Source: Tetramitus jugosus (lineage: Eukaryota; Heterolobosea; Eutetramitea; Acrasida; Vahlkampfiidae). From it: a stretch of 64,000 bases of DNA. A program made the position numbers and the translations under genes. The DNA is taken from positions 434,001 through 498,000 of the forward strand of contig OW569349.1 in the NCBI GenBank assembly GCA_937625935.1, in the 5' to 3' direction. The notes beneath the pieces are model-generated. The model was given only the letters and a program-made list of their open reading frames with translations. It was not told the DNA's origin and made no database searches. Shown here piece after piece: positions 30,506 to 40,137 of this stretch (the stretch's first letter is position 1; the number at the start of each line of letters is the position of its first letter).

Positions 30506-31522
30506 ATGTCAACAACAACCATTCAGTCTTCAACGACAACCGCAGAACGAACTGCCGCTAGTTGCAACAAGGAAACAACCACAACGACAACCGCTACCAC
30601 AACGACAGTTATCATGGCACCTCAAACAGCAGGTTATGTAACCACGATGCACTCTCCATTGAAACTGTTTCAAGTATCGGCCTTCCTACTTCATTCCTAC
30701 GCTTATTTCTACCTCTTCTTCCTGCGACAACACAACTATGACTATGGCTATGGTGGGCAGTTCAAATTTTTTACCGTGTGGACCCATACGTTGAACGTTC
30801 TATTCTACACATTGTCCGTGTTCAACATCTTGTCCGACAATGCCAAGGCATGGCTGTTTAAGCTCTCATTTGTGTCCAGTGTTTGTGTCTCCCTCATGTT
30901 CTGGGGCGTTCAATTGTTGATTGACCCGGATGCCTTCCAACTCGACCCAAGAAACTACCCTGCTTGGCTCAATCACGCTCAACACACGGCACCCTGCATA
31001 ATTGCCTTGTTAGAAATGTCACTCGTGCACTATGCGTATCACAGTATTTTGTTGGAGATACCATTCGTGTTTGGTTATGCTCTGGGATACTTTTCGTTTG
31101 CTTATAGAGCCAAGATTGTCTCTGGTCGCTATCCTTACCCATTCATGGACTCGTTTACTGATGTGACAACATACCTGTGGTTCGGTTTCATTACGTGTGT
31201 GATTGCTGTGTTGGTGCATGTGATTGGACGTACAATGTCAGCTGTTGTGCACAGGGACCTGTACAGAAAGCCAGTGCTCGAGACTCAATTGACTACTCGC
31301 AAGAACAACAATGACTCTGGGCTGGCTACTCATTCATTGACTGATGGCACTACCAGGACTACCGAGGAAGCTTCAAACGTCAAGCGTCAAAAGAAACACA
31401 AGAGAGGACTATTGGCTTCCATCAAGAGAAGACATCAGATGATCATTGGTTCATCATCCTCTAGCTCTCGCAACCCTTCAAATGCACAACAAGCAAGAAG
31501 TCGCTCACCACTCTTTTTATGA
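30506..31522 (+). CDS. AIG1/ADTRP-family multi-pass membrane hydrolase
   Basis: The 338-residue protein has an N-terminal Thr-rich tract, then about six membrane helices over residues 50-245, and a basic Ser-rich tail. It fits the AIG1/ADTRP family. The first conserved block is FKFFTVWTHTLNVLFYTLSV, where the family's catalytic threonine follows a Phe/Leu. The second is YPAWLNHAQHTAPCIIALLE, holding the catalytic His in the N-H-x-x-H-T context. Animal AIG1 and ADTRP are threonine hydrolases that cleave fatty-acid esters of hydroxy fatty acids. Both catalytic positions appear intact. The location is probably an internal or plasma membrane. The ATG at 30506 follows an AC-rich leader. Confidence 0.78.
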   Translation: MSTTTIQSSTTTAERTAASCNKETTTTTTATTTTVIMAPQTAGYVTTMHSPLKLFQVSAFLLHSYAYFYLFFLRQHNYDYGYGGQFKFFTVWTHTLNVLFYTLSVFNILSDNAKAWLFKLSFVSSVCVSLMFWGVQLLIDPDAFQLDPRNYPAWLNHAQHTAPCIIALLEMSLVHYAYHSILLEIPFVFGYALGYFSFAYRAKIVSGRYPYPFMDSFTDVTTYLWFGFITCVIAVLVHVIGRTMSAVVHRDLYRKPVLETQLTTRKNNNDSGLATHSLTDGTTRTTEEASNVKRQKKHKRGLLASIKRRHQMIIGSSSSSSRNPSNAQQARSRSPLFL

Positions 31523-31613
31523 CCTCCCAACTAATAAATACGCCACCGGTTTACAAATTCAAATCCAAAGTTGACTTGTGGAAAGCGATCACCAACAACA
31601 AACGAAAAGAAAC

Positions 31614-33035
31614 ATGACAAGTTCCAACGACAACCTCGATGACGACAACAGTGATCATGATGATGAACAACCATTCATTAGCGCAACAGAAACAAGTTCT
31701 TATCGTCGGCACAGACATCAAGCAAAGAAAGATCCCCAAGGCAAAAACAACAGCCACAACAATCAGAGTAAAAGAAAGAAGAACAAAACCACAATGGATA
31801 GTAAGGAACAGTCAGAGAAGAAGAGGACACTACCCAAGTTTGGATATGTAGATACCCACGCAGTGCTTCCCTCTTGTATCATGAGAACAGTGCTGTCGTT
31901 GACTCATTCCACACGAATTCAGAATCAAATTCTCCAGAGTGGTGAGAATGAGTATCAATTAGAGCTCATGGTTTCCAAGTTGGGTGCGATCCAAGGTCAA
32001 TATATGATTGGTGATGATACGGGGTCTGTTCAGTGGAATGCAATCACCTATCCTCGCTTTGGTGGCTATTTTCCCATGGGATCAAAGATCTGCTGTACAA
32101 GTGATGATAACAAGTCATTTATTACTCTGCAACTAGAGTTTAAGAGCTTGAAGGAGAATCCTACGACAGCGAATCAAATGCTCTATCGACCCGTCTTGAA
32201 TCAAATGATGATGGTCAATCCAATGCAACTCCTGCCCTTAGAGAGCAGCAAACACAAGAGAACACTGCTTCATTGTTCTGCCATTTTATTGAATCCAGAA
32301 TTCACAAAGGTTCTCGTTGGAAGAAAGGTGCATAGCGATCACTTTATCGAATGTATGGAAGCGATCGATTATTACTTTAGAGAACATTATAAGAATCGAC
32401 ATACACAGCTAAGGCAACGATACTTGTGTAACAAGAAAGCGATTGAAACATGGAGCAATTCAGAACTAGAACTCGTGGCGCATTACCTTCCTCAATTCAG
32501 TAACTCAAACGACGAGAGTGAAGAAGCAACTGTGTATCGGACTGCATGGAAAAAGAATTGGATGTTTGATGAGACATTGATTTACTTGTCAGAAGTTGCA
32601 CAAAGAGAGCTGAATACCAGAAGAGAACAATCGATCAATCGTAAGCACAAATGTTGGAGCTTTCCTTCTGCTACATGTGCATGTAAAATACAAGAGAAGC
32701 GGTACAAATTCGAGGTAAATTTGGAAACTGCAAAGCGAGCTGTATGCTTCGAAACTGGCTTACAAATCAAACTGAACAGCGATTGTCCATTCTTTGACCA
32801 CCATTCAGATCAAACATTTGAGAGTAACCTTTGTTTTGATCGATTCTTCATAGTGCATATGCCATCAGAGAATGCTGTACAGAGCATAAGCAAGCGCGGA
32901 TACTCGCATTGGAAATGGCTGTCAATCGATGATATCATCTCCAATGAAAAGTTCTCCAGTCATCTCCAATCCATTGCACAAACTCTTACACAACATATTC
33001 ACCAATCCAAATCACAAACCGATATCATTGCATAA
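31614..33035 (+). CDS. OB-fold plus degenerate Dcp2-like Nudix fusion protein
   Basis: The 473-residue protein has an acidic then basic disordered N-terminus. An OB-fold-like domain at about 80-185 reads LELMVSKLGAIQGQYMIGDDTGSVQWNAI, then PMGSKICCTSD and FITLQLEF, as in SOSS-B/hSSB single-strand binders. From about 215 a Nudix-like fold begins with LLHCSAILLNPEFTKVLVGRKV, the Dcp2 beta-strand pattern. It resumes after a ~95-residue insertion with KCWSFPSATC and ETAKRAVCFETGL, and ends FDRFFIVHMP plus YSHWKWLSIDDI. The Nudix box keeps one early Glu, the Arg and one late Glu, but two catalytic-helix glutamates are Ala and Phe. Hydrolase activity is doubtful. An RNA- or DNA-binding role is likely. 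Confidence 0.6.
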   Translation: MTSSNDNLDDDNSDHDDEQPFISATETSSYRRHRHQAKKDPQGKNNSHNNQSKRKKNKTTMDSKEQSEKKRTLPKFGYVDTHAVLPSCIMRTVLSLTHSTRIQNQILQSGENEYQLELMVSKLGAIQGQYMIGDDTGSVQWNAITYPRFGGYFPMGSKICCTSDDNKSFITLQLEFKSLKENPTTANQMLYRPVLNQMMMVNPMQLLPLESSKHKRTLLHCSAILLNPEFTKVLVGRKVHSDHFIECMEAIDYYFREHYKNRHTQLRQRYLCNKKAIETWSNSELELVAHYLPQFSNSNDESEEATVYRTAWKKNWMFDETLIYLSEVAQRELNTRREQSINRKHKCWSFPSATCACKIQEKRYKFEVNLETAKRAVCFETGLQIKLNSDCPFFDHHSDQTFESNLCFDRFFIVHMPSENAVQSISKRGYSHWKWLSIDDIISNEKFSSHLQSIAQTLTQHIHQSKSQTDIIA

Positions 33036-33116
33036 ATAACAAGAATAACATCAACAGTACATGTTAGTAGATTTCAAATATTTCCCATCCACGCCTATAA
33101 AAGATCCCCAAGCGCT

Positions 33117-33701
33117 TCAACGCTTCTCCACAAGCTCAACAACAGCTCCCATTGCCTCACTCTCACTCGCTTTCTCCTTCTCTGCTTTCAACTGCGCCTC
33201 TCGTCTCTTTTTAACCATCATATACACAGAAAATCGATACACAATGAACAATACAATGGCAGCCAACAAGAAATGTCGACTCATCTTTTTTCTGTTTCTC
33301 ATTCGAATCTCATGTCCTTCAAACTCCTCACTAACACCACCAGGCTCACCATAACGACGCATAAACTCAGCGGCTGTTGCACTTGGATGACTCTGATGGT
33401 GTTGGTGACGAAAGTGCTGCACACTGTTCTCATCCCCGCTCATGAATAGGCTCATATTGTAATGTCTCCTCTGTTCATCATCAATCAACGTTTCATATGC
33501 GTTCGTAATCATTTTGAATCGATGTTCTATTGACTCATGCGTCTTGTTAGAAGCAGGGGCACGCTTCTTGTGTGCATTCGCGTCTGGATGATACAGTTTT
33601 GCTAGTTTGAGATACGCAGAACGAATTTCCTTCTTGTTGGCCGATTGAGCAACACCTAGTAGCTGATAAAAGTTTCCAGTCAAGTGAGTATTGAGGGGCA
33701 T
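33117..33701 (-). CDS. Membrane-anchored J-domain protein (DnaJ/Hsp40)
   Basis: The 194-residue protein has an N-terminal J domain (FYQLLGVAQSANKKEIRSAY, with the HPD motif in LYHPDANAH) at about residues 11-85, ending RRHYNMSLF. A His/Gln-rich linker follows. One membrane helix (FLLAAIVLFIVYRFSVYMM) lies at about 150-168 and a basic then acidic tail ends the protein. J proteins stimulate Hsp70 ATPase. A single C-terminal membrane helix with an N-terminal J domain suggests recruitment of Hsp70 to the ER or mitochondrial membrane. The start at 33701 is the first ATG; the frame is open a little further upstream without an ATG. Confidence 0.85.
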   Translation of the reverse strand: MPLNTHLTGNFYQLLGVAQSANKKEIRSAYLKLAKLYHPDANAHKKRAPASNKTHESIEHRFKMITNAYETLIDDEQRRHYNMSLFMSGDENSVQHFRHQHHQSHPSATAAEFMRRYGEPGGVSEEFEGHEIRMRNRKKMSRHFLLAAIVLFIVYRFSVYMMVKKRREAQLKAEKEKASESEAMGAVVELVEKR

Positions 33702-34321
33702 TGTTGTGTTATCGTTGCTCGTTTGTAGTTGATCTTTTGTTTTGGTGAGGTATTTTGGGCTCGACTTCTCAGTCAATCATCTTTTGAAGGTTTTTTGATT
33801 GGCCTCTTTTTCGGGTGTTCCTTTGACCAGGTTTGTATTGTGGAATTGCGCGATATTACACCGCAATATTGTAAACCATTGAAGAACACAACTCCTTCAA
33901 ACTTAATACAATGGCCATTCAAAACCGTGTATCGTTGGGGATTATCAGGAAGTTTTGAACTTTCATCAAGAAGGCTCTTCACTCTAACCAACCTTAGATG
34001 ACATATCTCAATCTCTTCTTGATGATATTGTTAGATACCACATGAAGAATGAAATCATATCATTCCTCTGACTGTAAACATGTCACACATCAATGACTCG
34101 TCATGTCACAGATGAAATGAATCCTTGTCGGAATAAAATCAATATTGTAATCAATGCTTATTCACCCGACTCGAACGGACTTGATCTTCAGTTGTCGCTT
34201 GGAGACGTCAAGAATCAAAGCGTGGCAACTGCATCAGCTTTTGTAGTTTTTTTCGTGGCTAAAAAACAAAAACACACAACAACAACACCTGTATTCTACA
34301 TTCAACAACAACAACCCAACA
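33702..34321. other. Divergent region between J-protein and CAP genes
   Basis: This 620 bp region is among the longest gaps in the window. A CA-rich leader (34262-34320) precedes the CAP ATG. I see a small CGCG-like core (ttgcgcgata, 33846-33855) but no ORF, RNA or repeat I can support. Confidence 0.4.
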
Positions 34322-35761
34322 ATGGCAACTCAAGACCTTTCTCAATTGATCTCTAGACTCGAACAAGTCACCTCTCGTTTGGAAACACTCAAGGTTGGTG
34401 GTGGCTCCAGTAGCTCTGGTGCTTCCAACTCTGCTGCTTCTGTTGCTCCACAAGTTGCTGCCTATGACAACTATGTCAGTGAATACTTGCAACCATTCTT
34501 GAACACTTGCGACAAGATTGGTGCACCATTGGACAAGGCAAAGGCAATCATCCAAACTGGTTTTGCTGAAGTGAGAGCTCTGATTGATAGAGCAAGCAAG
34601 TCCAAGAAGCCTTCTGATGAAGAATTGGCTCCTGCTTTGGCTCCAATCTCCAAGGTGATGAATGATTTGCAAAACTTGAGAATGGACAACCGTCAAAGCC
34701 CATTCTTCAATCACTTGTACGCAATTGATGAAGGTATGAAGTGCTTGGCATGGGTATCCGTTCCAAACATTACTGTGAGCTATGTTCAAGGCATGGTTGA
34801 CTCTGCTCAATTCTACAACAACAAGGTGCTCGTCGAATTCAGAAAGAAGGAAGGTGGTGAGACTCATGTTCAATTCGTTGAACAACTCAAGCAATCCATT
34901 ACCGAGTTGGCTGCCTATGTCAAGGAGAATCACATGACTGGTTTGACCTTTAACCCAAGAGGAGGAGACTTCAAGAGCGCTACTGCTTCCGAGTCTGCTG
35001 CTCCAGCTACCTCTGCACCAGCTACTGCTGCCACCAGCACATCTGCTCCAGTCAAGACTGCACCTGCACCTCAGAGACCTGCTATGGGTGGTGACTTGTT
35101 GGCATCCATCAAGGCCAAGCAAGACAATGCTGCCTCTGGATTGTCCAAGGTGACTGATGACATGAAGACCAAGAACAGAACTGACAATGTATCTGTTGTT
35201 TCTTCATCCACCGCCACCAAGGCTACCGGTGTTGTTCCAAGAGCTACTGTCGACAAGTTCAACGGTACTCCAAGATTCGAATTGGAGAAGGGTGTTGGTG
35301 AGAAGTGGGTCGTTGAGTATCAAAAGAACAATAATGCTCTTCAAATCACTGACACTAACTTGAAGCAAAACGTCTATGCTTACAGATGCTTAAACTCTCT
35401 GATCACCATCTCTGGTAAGGTCAAGAATGTTGCCATCGATGGATGCAAGAAGTGCGGTGTCATTGTTGATGAAGTTGTTGGCTCTATCGAGTTTGTCAAC
35501 TGCGAGAGTGTTAAGCTCCAAATCAACGGAAAGTGCCCAATCATCAGCGTCGACAAGGTTGATGGCTTCCAATTGTTCTTGTCCAAGGACTCTTTGGACT
35601 CCAAGCTTGTTGCCAGCAAGAGTTCTGAGATGAACATTAATGTTCCATCCAAGACTGACGAGGATGACTATGTTGAGTCTGCCGTTCCAGAACAATTCGT
35701 CACCACCTACAACGTTGCTTCTGGCAAGTTCACCACCGAAGTCAACAGCGTTTTCATGTAA
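34322..35761 (+). CDS. CAP: Adenylyl cyclase-associated protein (CAP/Srv2)
   Basis: The 479-residue protein has the full CAP layout. The N-terminal oligomerisation helix (LSQLISRLEQVTSRLETL) leads to the helical folded domain at about 45-220 (YDNYVSEYLQPFLNTCDKIG ... GGDFKSA). A short Ala/Pro linker and a WH2-type motif follow (GGDLLASIKAKQDNAASGL). The C-terminal beta-helix CARP domain runs from about 310 to the end (PRFELEKGVGEKWVVEYQKN). CAP binds G-actin and cofilin and recycles ADP-actin. Codons are strongly biased to AAG, GTC, ATC and GTT, as in the eIF4A and SHMT genes, which suggests high expression. The usual PP-x-PPPPPP tract of fungal and animal CAPs is largely absent. Confidence 0.95.
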   Translation: MATQDLSQLISRLEQVTSRLETLKVGGGSSSSGASNSAASVAPQVAAYDNYVSEYLQPFLNTCDKIGAPLDKAKAIIQTGFAEVRALIDRASKSKKPSDEELAPALAPISKVMNDLQNLRMDNRQSPFFNHLYAIDEGMKCLAWVSVPNITVSYVQGMVDSAQFYNNKVLVEFRKKEGGETHVQFVEQLKQSITELAAYVKENHMTGLTFNPRGGDFKSATASESAAPATSAPATAATSTSAPVKTAPAPQRPAMGGDLLASIKAKQDNAASGLSKVTDDMKTKNRTDNVSVVSSSTATKATGVVPRATVDKFNGTPRFELEKGVGEKWVVEYQKNNNALQITDTNLKQNVYAYRCLNSLITISGKVKNVAIDGCKKCGVIVDEVVGSIEFVNCESVKLQINGKCPIISVDKVDGFQLFLSKDSLDSKLVASKSSEMNINVPSKTDEDDYVESAVPEQFVTTYNVASGKFTTEVNSVFM

Positions 35762-35810
35762 AAAACTTGTTTCTTCTTTTCGACACAATTTCTGTTCTTT
35801 TTATTTGCAT

Positions 35811-38351
35811 TTAGGCAATCTTCTTCAGTTCTTTTTTCAGCTTGTGAAGCAGCTCTTTGAACTCTTTCGTTTCTCCTTCCCTCAAATGGAACACGATGAA
35901 CAAACTCTCATCGATCGTCCTTTCAGCAAAGATTGCAAACTTCATGTTTCGTTTCGTCGAGATGCACTTGATCACCACCAGAGGTTTGGTAGCGATAGGT
36001 GTCACATGAGGAAGCTCCAACTTGTCAAACTTTTCTTGTGTTGGTTTCTCACCATTCATCTCAATCATATCCTGTTCTTGTTCTTCCAGTTCGTCAATAA
36101 TTTCCTTCATCAATATTTCGTGGTCTGTTCGAGCAGGACATAACTTGAAATGACAACCGAGACAAGCCAAGTTCTCACACAATATCGTCGTTAGTGTCCT
36201 GACAGCTGACTCGACGTCCTTGAAACGTTTGAACCATGAGGAGATCTCAAAATTCTCAATAACCAACTGTGCTCGCTTCTTCTCACCTTGCATCCATGGA
36301 TGCAACAGGATTTGATCAAGTGGCACTCTATCATCAGGATCAGAGCATAGCATTTTCCTAATGAGATCCCTAGCCTCTGGTGATACTCTGTCTGAGTCTA
36401 CGTAGCCATAGTTGATTGATTTAATATCTTCAAACATTTGTGTGACATCAGCCTCGTTGAAAGGCAGTCTGCCCGTCACAAAGCAATAAAGAATGATACC
36501 GGAGCTCCATGTATCAACCTTCTCACCAGAGTACACTTCTCCTCTAATTTGTTCAGGTGACAAATGATAAAGTGATCCAACGAGTTGTGTGCTGAACAGA
36601 TCCCATCCCTTTCTGAAGATACGTGCCTGTCCGAAATCGGTAATCTTCACGTTTCCATCATTATCCATGAGAAGGTTCTCCAAACGCAAATCCCGATGGC
36701 AAACACCCATATTGTGACAATAAATCAGACCAGTAATTAATTGGTGGAAATAGAAGCGAGCAAGTGGTTCGGGGAATGGTCCATTCTGCAAATGCTCATA
36801 CAGAGAACCACCACCACACAGCTCCATTTCCAAATAAATATGTAAATCATCCGAGTCTACGCTGTACAGTCGTACAACAGATGGATGTTTCAACATTTGC
36901 ATTGCCTGAATCTCAATATCCAACTGACTGAGCTCCGAAACATTGCCCTTCTTCACTACTTTGATGGCACGTCTAGAGTCGTCCTCTTCATCATCATCAC
37001 TCTCCTCATGCTTACCAGTCGGAGTAGAAGTGGTAGTTGCAGTGTTGTTGTTGTTTTCAGAGCGATCGGCAGCAGCAGCAGATCTAGGGCTTGTTACCTT
37101 TGCCTTTGCCCCTCCTATTGTTGTAGCGGCAGAGTTGCTACTGCTACTGCTATAATCCCTTTCATCATAATCAATCATCTCCGACTCATCAACAACCTTC
37201 TCTGCATACTTGACAATACCATAACTACCTTTTCCGAGCGTGTACAGCATTCGATAGTGACTGCAGACAATGTTACCATACAATTCATCATTGTTGTTAT
37301 TCAATTGGAATCTTCCCTCATACAAATTCAAAATCACATCGGCCAATCGGAAGAATTCAGACTTGGACAAGTAACCAGTGTCTGTCACATTGTACTCTTG
37401 CATAATCTTGTGAACTACATCATCATCCTCCTCTGGCTCATCAAACAATAGACCCGACAGATTGATACCATCTCTCTGAACAGCACGCAAAATAATGGAC
37501 AAGTCTGCTTCGGACACTGAATTGACTCTTCCAATATCAGCCAATTTAAACAACCATTCAATAAAGTGTTTCCTGTTCTTTGCACCGTACATTTCCTTGT
37601 TCAATGTGGGCAACAATGCAATCGTAATTTTGTTTCTCAATTGAAGGTGAATGTCCTTTGTTGATTTCTTGTTGTGACAAAAGAGTTTGGGAGAGTTGAA
37701 CATGGAGACGTAGCCATCGACAGGACTGACTGGAGCAGAAGTGGATGACATGGGTGATAATTGGGGTGCATAGAGATTGTTGCTGCTACCACCATTGTTT
37801 GTTTGTATCGTCAAATGGTGATCAGAGTCAGAGTCATGATGATGATGATGGTGATGATGATGATCCATGTCATTCAAGTGAGACGATGATTTAGCTTTGA
37901 AGAAGCGTTGAAAGAATTGAGGAGTTTCGCTCTGATGACTCGCACTCTGATGATAGTGATGTGATTCTTGCTTCATTGCTTGTTTTTGAATACTGTGAAC
38001 AAATTTTTCCATTTCCGAGTATTCTTTGAAATTGAGAGAACATGTTCTCTCTTGATCAAACTAAGATGGGTGTGAGATGGGTGTGTAAGAAAGATAAAGA
38101 GTGTGATTTGAGTTAGTTTCTCTCTGTGTTTGTGCTATTGTATGCTATTGTGTGATGACTCAAAGACAATCAAAAAAATGATGATGACAAATAACAACAC
38201 ATACATGATAGAGAGTGGCAAGTGAACATAGCATGGGAACGTCACTTGTGTGGGTATCACTTAACAAAATTTCTTGCAAATTGACACGGCCACACTTTTC
38301 CTTATCCAATTGTTCAAAAACTTTACGTGAAGTTGTTGGTGTATTTCCCAT
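35811..38351 (-). CDS. EF-hand-fused CaMK/AMPK-type protein kinase, likely N-myristoylated
   Basis: There are two exons: 38205-38351 and 35811-38060. The 144 bp intron (GTATGT donor, CTTAG acceptor) is in phase 0 and joins LATLYH-FDQERTCSL. The product is about 798 residues. It starts MGNTPTTS, a myristoylation-type N-terminus. EF-hand-like pairs follow (FEQLDKEKCGRVNLQE, FDQERTCSLNFKEY, and one near EYNVTDTGYLSKSEFFRL). The kinase domain runs from about 320 to 645: LGKGSYGIV, an ~85-residue Ser/Asn insertion, RRAIKVVKK, HRDLRLENLL (Arg in place of the usual Lys), ITDFGQA and LSPEQIRGE. A ~150-residue KA1-like end closes the protein. Calcium regulation is inferred. The EF-hands precede the kinase, the reverse of CDPKs. 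Confidence 0.82.
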
Positions 38352-38799
38352 TTTTTTCTAAAGTTTTGGTGTGATAGTGGTGTGAGTTGATTGGTGGTGG
38401 TGATGGTGGTGGAGTGAGTTTGTGGTTGGTTGTTTTTGGTTGGTGTCTTTTCGATGGAAAGTTGTGGAAAGCTTTTGGTAGAGAGCGCTGTATGAGATGA
38501 ACAATGCTACTTGTTGGCTTTTGTTGATGGAAGTGGTGCTTGATGCAAAAAAATAATTAGTTTGGTTGTTGTTTTGTTGTTGGTGTTGTTCTCGTTGTTG
38601 CTTGCAGAAGCTTTAGTGTGAAGATCGTGTGCGAGCTCACAAAGCTAACAAAAGCAGAACAGGCTCGAACGAGATTGAGGTCACACAATAATACACGTCG
38701 TACTTTTTTGTTGAAGGAGAAATCGAGGACTCCAATAGCACATCTCCATCGCGTGTGATGTGTTTTGCGGAATGGACAGTCTGTGAAAAGATCAGATAT
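38352..38799. other. Upstream region of the EF-hand kinase gene
   Basis: This 448 bp region lies between two minus-strand genes. It is G/T-rich on the plus strand (38380-38620), so pyrimidine/CA-rich as the kinase leader. No ORF or motif I can support. Confidence 0.4.
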
Positions 38800-40008
38800 C
38801 TACGAACATTTGAACTCGCTTTTTTTATTCTCCATGTCAAGCAACGTTACACACTCGCACCATATCCAAGAGTACCACTTGTGCCAACTAACTGAATTGA
38901 GTAACACCTTTTTGTACAGATAATCAGAGTCTATGAACCAGATATGATACCAGATTGTGTCATACCTGCCAGAGCTCGAGAGGAGAATTTTGATGCTCAA
39001 TGTCAGTAACTTGAAGTATTCTTTGAGAGGTGTGTCAACTTGTCCAGCTACGGAATTATTAACGGTATGGTATTCAGAATGAATTAACTGTTCCTCTAGT
39101 GTTCTCATGTGCTCTGTAAATCTTCCACTCACGAGTTCGATCATTACGTTAAGTTCATCGCTAACGGCTGATTGATGATTGTTGACCCTTTCTACGCTCA
39201 TTCTATTTACAGATTCAGATAGAGTTTCTTGAGGCGAACTAGACTTAGTAACACTGGACCTCTCATGTTCTGAGTATTTCTCTTGTATTTCCTCTAGAGC
39301 AAGCGATAACTCGTCATTATGGTGTGATAGATACAAGTTTTCGGATTCAATATTACTTAACGTTTCTCGAAGTTCATTGATCATGAGTTCATTGGCGAAT
39401 TGTTTCTCGTTCCAATAAATATTCAATGATTCTAGCTCTCTTTGGTATTCAGAGAGAGTTGATTCTAACTCTGTACAGGAGTTATTCTTCTCATCAAGCA
39501 TTTCTTCAAGATGAGAGTATTTACTTCTCAGACTCTTCATTGTCTCCCTTGCAGAATCGAGCTGTCCTTGAAGCTGTTCATTCTTCTTCTGGAACTCTAG
39601 AATCAACAGTTCATTTTTGCTTCTTTCTTCCTTCAACCACACAACATCTTCTTGGCACTTGTTTAGCTCACTTCTCAATTCTGCCACATTTATCCAAGAG
39701 GAGCTATTGACTTGATCCAAAGCGAGTAAGGCCTGCTTTGTTACCAAGGGTTGAGCCAATTCACTGAATGTTGATACAGGTGCTTCCTTTGTCGTGATTT
39801 GTTTCTTCTTGACATGAACACTCTCCAACAGTTGTTTCAAGCCCACATTTTTCTCTTTCAACTCTTCATTCTCCTCCTTGAGGGTCTTCACGAGCTGAAT
39901 CAGTCCTGTTGAGAATTGAATTGCCTTGAAAAAATCATCCTTTGAGAAATCGAACTGAGAGAGATCAAAATCTTCTTGCATCCCCTGGTTTCCGAGCCAA
40001 TTTTTCAT
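38800..40008 (-). CDS. Coiled-coil protein of unknown function
   Basis: This 402-residue frame starts with an acidic Phe/Asp segment (FDLSQFDFSKDDFFKAIQF). Heptad-rich coiled coil follows from about residue 35 to 270 (LKEENEELKEKNVGLKQLL; YSHLEEMLDEKNNSCTELES), then a Ser-rich spacer and a last helix (FTEHMRTLEEQLI). No family recognised. The last ~50 residues (after LLSSSGR) turn Trp/Tyr-rich and look unlike the rest. A GTATGA donor at 38965 suggests an intron there, with acceptor TTAG at 38888 keeping frame or TCAG at 38892 causing an early stop. The C-terminus is therefore uncertain. It shares a 129 bp divergent promoter with E2F-like sites, which would fit a centrosomal or cell-cycle role, but this is speculation. 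Confidence 0.6.
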   Translation of the reverse strand: MKNWLGNQGMQEDFDLSQFDFSKDDFFKAIQFSTGLIQLVKTLKEENEELKEKNVGLKQLLESVHVKKKQITTKEAPVSTFSELAQPLVTKQALLALDQVNSSSWINVAELRSELNKCQEDVVWLKEERSKNELLILEFQKKNEQLQGQLDSARETMKSLRSKYSHLEEMLDEKNNSCTELESTLSEYQRELESLNIYWNEKQFANELMINELRETLSNIESENLYLSHHNDELSLALEEIQEKYSEHERSSVTKSSSPQETLSESVNRMSVERVNNHQSAVSDELNVMIELVSGRFTEHMRTLEEQLIHSEYHTVNNSVAGQVDTPLKEYFKLLTLSIKILLSSSGRYDTIWYHIWFIDSDYLYKKVLLNSVSWHKWYSWIWCECVTLLDMENKKSEFKCS

Positions 40009-40035
40009 GAGTTTCCTCTTTTACTTTCATTGGCC

Positions 40036-40086
40036 TTTTCGCGCGGACCAAAACTGTAAACGCTCATGGGCGCGAAAATCTCGCGC
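40036..40086. promoter_or_regulatory. Paired E2F-like CGCG elements in a divergent promoter
   Basis: ttttcgcgcgg (40036-40046) and gggcgcgaaaatctcgcgc (40068-40086) lie in the 129 bp between the ATGs at 40008 and 40138. ggcgcgaaaa is a very good match to an E2F/DP site. This is the densest cluster of the element in the window. Confidence 0.5.
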
Positions 40087-40137
40087 AGGTCTTTTGTGAA
40101 AGATGACGAGAGCAGAGTGTGTGCTTGATCGAGAGAA

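Noticed and set aside
34259-35122. 287-codon minus-strand frame opposite CAP
   Set aside because: Shadow of a codon-biased gene; no family similarity.
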